A DNA stretch of 32,367 bases from G963674505 sp964575975 (GTDB lineage: Bacteria; Desulfobacterota; Desulfobacteria; Desulfobacterales; SKZT01). Where the stretch lies: contig CAZNTU010000042.1 of the NCBI GenBank assembly GCA_964575975.1, forward strand, positions 1 to 32,367. The letters are read 5' to 3'. Positions 30,069-32,367 of this stretch are shown here, one piece after another. Position 1 is the stretch's first letter. Each line of letters begins with the position of its first letter. Under the pieces are notes generated by a model, which saw only the letters and a list, made by a program, of their open reading frames with translations, ran no database searches and was not told the DNA's origin. A program made the translations under genes and the position numbers.

Positions 30069-30569
30069 ATGGCGACTGTGTATCTTTCTGTGGGATCGAA
30101 CATCGGCGATAGAAGCGAGCACTGCCGATTCGGCCTTTCGAGCCTCGTCGGGATCGAAAATACGCGCGTGGCCGCCAAGTCCCGAATCTACGAGACCGAG
30201 CCCGTTGGATTCGAGGATCAAGGCCGGTTCCTGAACCTCGTTGTCAAGATCGAAACTTGTCTTTCGCCCTCGGAGCTGTTGAAAAAATTGAAAGCCATCG
30301 AGGCGGAATCCGGCAGGGATTTCGGCCAGGTGCGGTTCGGTCCCCGTACTTTGGACATGGATATCCTGTTTTACGACGACTTGATCGTCGAAACGGACCG
30401 GCTGACTGTTCCGCATCCGAGGATGCACGAGAGGCGTTTCGTCTTGAAACCTTTGTGCGACCTTGATCCGAACCTCGTTCATCCGGTGTTGAAGAAAACC
30501 GTCTCCCGGCTTCTGAGGGAACTGGGGGAAAAAGGACAAGAGGTTACGCCTTTCCCATGCGACTTATAA
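30069..30569 (+). CDS. folK: 2-amino-4-hydroxy-6-hydroxymethyldihydropteridine pyrophosphokinase
   Basis: FolK (HPPK) transfers pyrophosphate from ATP to the pterin in folate synthesis. The 166-residue protein has the usual N-terminus YLSVGSNIGDR, then SRIYETEPVGFEDQGRFLN near residue 40, the HPPK signature FGPRTLDMDILFYDD near 95-109 with the Asp pair that binds magnesium, and HPRMHERRFVLKPL near 118. It overlaps the next gene by 13 bases. A 69-bp gap separates it from dapF. Confidence 0.95.
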   Translation: MATVYLSVGSNIGDRSEHCRFGLSSLVGIENTRVAAKSRIYETEPVGFEDQGRFLNLVVKIETCLSPSELLKKLKAIEAESGRDFGQVRFGPRTLDMDILFYDDLIVETDRLTVPHPRMHERRFVLKPLCDLDPNLVHPVLKKTVSRLLRELGEKGQEVTPFPCDL

Positions 30570-30820
30570 TCATCGTTGCGATTCTATATTTCGCATATCT
30601 GGCTTTGAAAGTTTGGATAAGGAGAAACATGATCGGTCCGACGCGCCCGCCTCGCGGGCCCGGAGAGCAAATCGACGATCTGATGGTTCAGGACCCGGTT
30701 TGCGGAATCTATTTTCCGAAGAAAACCGGCGTGCCGTTGAACATCGATGGAAAGACGCTTCTTTTCTGCGGAGAGGAATGCAAGGAAAAATACCTGGCCG
30801 AAAGGGCCGGCAAGAAATAA
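30557..30820 (+). CDS. Small membrane protein with YHS/TRASH-like metal-binding motif
   Basis: This 87-residue protein starts with a membrane segment (residues 3-20) and a basic stretch, then a C-terminal cysteine module: DPVCGIYFPKKTGVPLNIDG followed by LLFCGEECKEKYL. C49, C71 and C75 fit the TRASH pattern C-x19-22-C-x3-C, a treble-clef-like site that binds metals in heavy-metal sensing and trafficking proteins. The DPVCG start is typical of YHS domains. It overlaps folK by 13 bases, so the two are translationally linked. The metal and role are unknown. Confidence 0.8.
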   Translation: MRLIIIVAILYFAYLALKVWIRRNMIGPTRPPRGPGEQIDDLMVQDPVCGIYFPKKTGVPLNIDGKTLLFCGEECKEKYLAERAGKK

Positions 30821-30889
30821 ACAACCAAGGACGACGATCGCGTGGCCGCGCTCGAAATACATGTCCTTTGAAACGGAGGAACCGACTGC

Positions 30890-31534
30890 ATGAAATTTTT
30901 TATCGACACAGCGAACATCGACGAAATCAAGGAAGCCCACAGCATGGGCATGGTGGACGGCGTCACCACGAACCCGTCGTTGATTGCCAAGGAGAGACGA
31001 AACCTCGAGGAGACCGTAAGGGAAATTTGCCGGATCGTGGACGGCCCGGTCAGCGCCGAGGTCATTTCCACCGAGTACGACGCCATGGTGAAAGAAGCCG
31101 CCAAGCTGGCCGAGATTCACGAGAACATCGTGGTCAAGATTCCCATGACCATCGACGGTCTAAAAGCCACGCGCACGCTGACCGAGGAGCGGATCAAAAC
31201 CAACGTGACCCTGGTGTTCTCCCCCTTGCAGGCACTGATGGCCGCGAAGGCCGGCGCTACCTACGTCAGCCCGTTCGTGGGCCGTATCGACGACCTGTCT
31301 TCGGACGGCATGCTCCTGGTGGAGCAGATCGTGGAAATCTTCGGCAACTACGCCTTCGATACGGAGGTGATCGTCGCGAGCATTCGAAACCCGCTTCATG
31401 TGCTGGAATCGGCACTGCTCGGCGCGGACATCGCCACGATCCCATTCAGCGTTCTGAGCAAGCTGGCGGCGCACCCCCTTACGGACAAGGGGTTGAAGGC
31501 ATTCCTGGACGATTATAGCAAGTCGAAAAAATAA
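30890..31534 (+). CDS. Transaldolase / fructose-6-phosphate aldolase, TalC/FSA type
   Basis: The 214-residue length defines the short TalC/FSA (MipB) class of transaldolases. MKFFIDTANIDEIKEA at the N-terminus, GVTTNPSLI near 24, and VVKIPMT with the Schiff-base Lys83 are visible. K83 coincides with the lysine position I recall for the Thermotoga enzyme. It acts on dihydroxyacetone units in the non-oxidative pentose phosphate pathway; whether it is a true transaldolase or an aldolase cannot be told here. ACGGAGGAA lies about eight bases before the ATG. It stands alone between the YHS gene and pgsA. Confidence 0.92.
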   Translation: MKFFIDTANIDEIKEAHSMGMVDGVTTNPSLIAKERRNLEETVREICRIVDGPVSAEVISTEYDAMVKEAAKLAEIHENIVVKIPMTIDGLKATRTLTEERIKTNVTLVFSPLQALMAAKAGATYVSPFVGRIDDLSSDGMLLVEQIVEIFGNYAFDTEVIVASIRNPLHVLESALLGADIATIPFSVLSKLAAHPLTDKGLKAFLDDYSKSKK

Positions 31535-31582
31535 TACCGGTTCACAACTCATCCTTTTATTACGAAAGCGTCGTTTCATACA

Positions 31583-32149
31583 GTGAATACCAGGGAAAAA
31601 GTAAAACTGATCTGCGGCAACCCCAACACGCTCACCCTTTTCAGGGTGGCGGCGATTCCGGTCATTGTCGTCCTGATGATGTTTCCGAACAGATTTTGCA
31701 CTTTCATGTCGGCCATCCTGTACAGCCTGGCGGCAATAACAGACTATCTGGACGGCTATTTGGCCAGAAAGTGGGGGCGAATCTCCAGTTTCGGAAAAAT
31801 CATGGACCCGGTGGCCGACAAGCTGCTGGTGTCCTCGACCTTCGTCATGTTGACCGCCCTGAACTGGATTCCCGCCTGGGTGGCCTGCGTCATTATCGGA
31901 CGCGAGATCGCCGTCACGGGCTTGAGGAACATCATCACGGAGGTCGGGGAAGATGCATCGGCGTCCATGCTGGGAAAATACAAGACCGGCTTCCAAATCG
32001 CGGCCCAAATCCCGTTGTTGCTTCATTTCCCCTATTTCGGCGTCGATTTTCACGCCATAGGGATGTTTTTTCTCTGGGGCGCCTTGATAATGACCGTTTG
32101 GTCCGGGGCGGACTATTTTTTCCGGTTTCGGAAACACCTCGAATTTTAA
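31583..32149 (+). CDS. pgsA: CDP-diacylglycerol-glycerol-3-phosphate 3-phosphatidyltransferase
   Basis: PgsA makes phosphatidylglycerol phosphate in the inner membrane. The 188-residue protein has about five membrane segments and the CDP-alcohol phosphotransferase motif with D54, D57, G58, A61, R62, G71, D75 and D79 in the required spacing (DYLDGYLAR then GKIMDPVADK). The N-terminal NPNTLTLFRV pattern is typical of PgsA rather than PssA. The start is GTG without a clear ribosome site. It is followed by a promoter and tRNA genes on the same strand; pgsA upstream of tRNA-Gly and tRNA-Cys genes is a familiar arrangement in proteobacteria. Confidence 0.93.
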   Translation: MNTREKVKLICGNPNTLTLFRVAAIPVIVVLMMFPNRFCTFMSAILYSLAAITDYLDGYLARKWGRISSFGKIMDPVADKLLVSSTFVMLTALNWIPAWVACVIIGREIAVTGLRNIITEVGEDASASMLGKYKTGFQIAAQIPLLLHFPYFGVDFHAIGMFFLWGALIMTVWSGADYFFRFRKHLEF

Positions 32150-32184
32150 AGTTCAGGAATTTTTTGTTTCCATTGATTTTTTTG

Positions 32185-32213
32185 TTGACAATCTCCGACC
32201 GATTCTGTAAAAG
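32185..32213 (+). promoter_or_regulatory. Promoter for the tRNA genes
   Basis: A perfect TTGACA (32185-32190), a 17-bp spacer and TAAAAG (32208-32213) preceded by TG (extended -10 style) lie just before tRNA-Gly. Transcription would start near 32220, about ten bases before the tRNA. Confidence 0.6.
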
Positions 32214-32229
32214 AATGTTTCTTGACTGA

Positions 32230-32304
32230 GCGGGAATAACTCAGTGGTAGAGTGCGACCTTGCCAAGGTCGAAGTCGCGGGTTCAAATCCCGTTTCCCGC
32301 TCCA
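32230..32304 (+). tRNA. tRNA-Gly (GCC)
   Basis: The acceptor stem is GCGGGAA (32230-32236) with TTCCCGC (32294-32300), then discriminator T and an encoded CCA (32302-32304). The anticodon stem CGACC/GGTCG closes the loop TTGCCAA with anticodon GCC. The T-arm GCGGG-TTCAAAT-CCCGT is intact. Length 75 nt. Confidence 0.97.
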
Positions 32305-32312
32305 TTTTTTTT

Positions 32313-32367
32313 GGCGGCATAGCCAAGTGGTAAGGCAGCGGTCTGCAAAACCGTTATTCACCAGTTC
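32313..32367 (+). tRNA. tRNA-Cys (GCA), cut by the window end
   Basis: The sequence starts GGCGGCAT with a D-arm AGCCAAGTGGTAAGGC, and an anticodon stem GCGGT/ACCGT around loop CTGCAAA (anticodon GCA). The 3' T-arm and acceptor strand lie beyond the window; eight bases separate it from tRNA-Gly, so they are probably co-transcribed. Confidence 0.92.

Noticed and set aside
32146..32361. Minus-strand ORF over the tRNA genes
   Set aside because: It is antisense to two clear tRNAs and is a common false prediction.

Overview
The window looks like a draft-assembly contig from a Gram-negative bacterium of deltaproteobacterial type. Supporting signs are lipoprotein signal peptides, a Wza-type outer-membrane exporter, and the order xerC-hslV-hslU-argB-argD-argF-argG-argH-lipoprotein-lysA, which from general knowledge resembles Geobacter and relatives. 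The assignment is an inference; no rRNA or marker phylogeny is available. A run of exactly 100 N (27704-27803) marks a scaffold gap.

Region 1 (1-1789) is a low-density flank. It holds a doubtful small ORF followed by a clear terminator, a YdcF/DUF218-like membrane protein bracketed by octamer-period repeats, and on the minus strand a VapBC-type locus whose antitoxin is intact and whose PIN toxin is broken.

Region 2 (1790-15306) is a co-directional polysaccharide assembly cluster: a WbpM/CapD-type sugar-nucleotide dehydratase, an O-antigen ligase/polymerase-like protein, a lipoprotein S41 protease, a PHP-type CpsB/YwqE phosphatase, a TPR protein with a sugar-binding-like C-terminus, a Wzc-like tyrosine kinase, a membrane J-domain protein with an NTF2-like C-terminus, a secreted FecR-like protein with a poly-Asp tail, and a Wza-like lipoprotein. 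It ends at a strong terminator. No glycosyltransferase or flippase is present, so this is an assembly/export module that needs partners elsewhere.

Region 3 (15549-29999) is housekeeping: family 4 uracil-DNA glycosylase, a Rho_N-domain protein, a HAD phosphatase, XerC, the HslVU protease, arginine biosynthesis (argBDFGH) and the lysine/peptidoglycan branch (lysA, dapF). Region 4 (30069-32367) has folK, a small membrane YHS/TRASH protein, a TalC/FSA transaldolase, pgsA, and tRNA-Gly(GCC) with the start of tRNA-Cys(GCA).

The most unusual signal is a set of degenerate repeats with a strict 7-nt period in five gaps of region 3 (udg/Rho_N, xerC/hslV, hslU/argB, argF/argG, lysA/dapF). At least three unrelated consensus families share this period. 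In three gaps the repeats form facing inverted arms around a unique centre, and most lie within a few bases after a stop codon. In the best case (16303-16358 against 16480-16535) 47 of 56 positions are complementary and six of the other nine are G-U wobbles only in the + strand transcript, which points to a structured RNA in the mRNA. None occur in the polysaccharide cluster.
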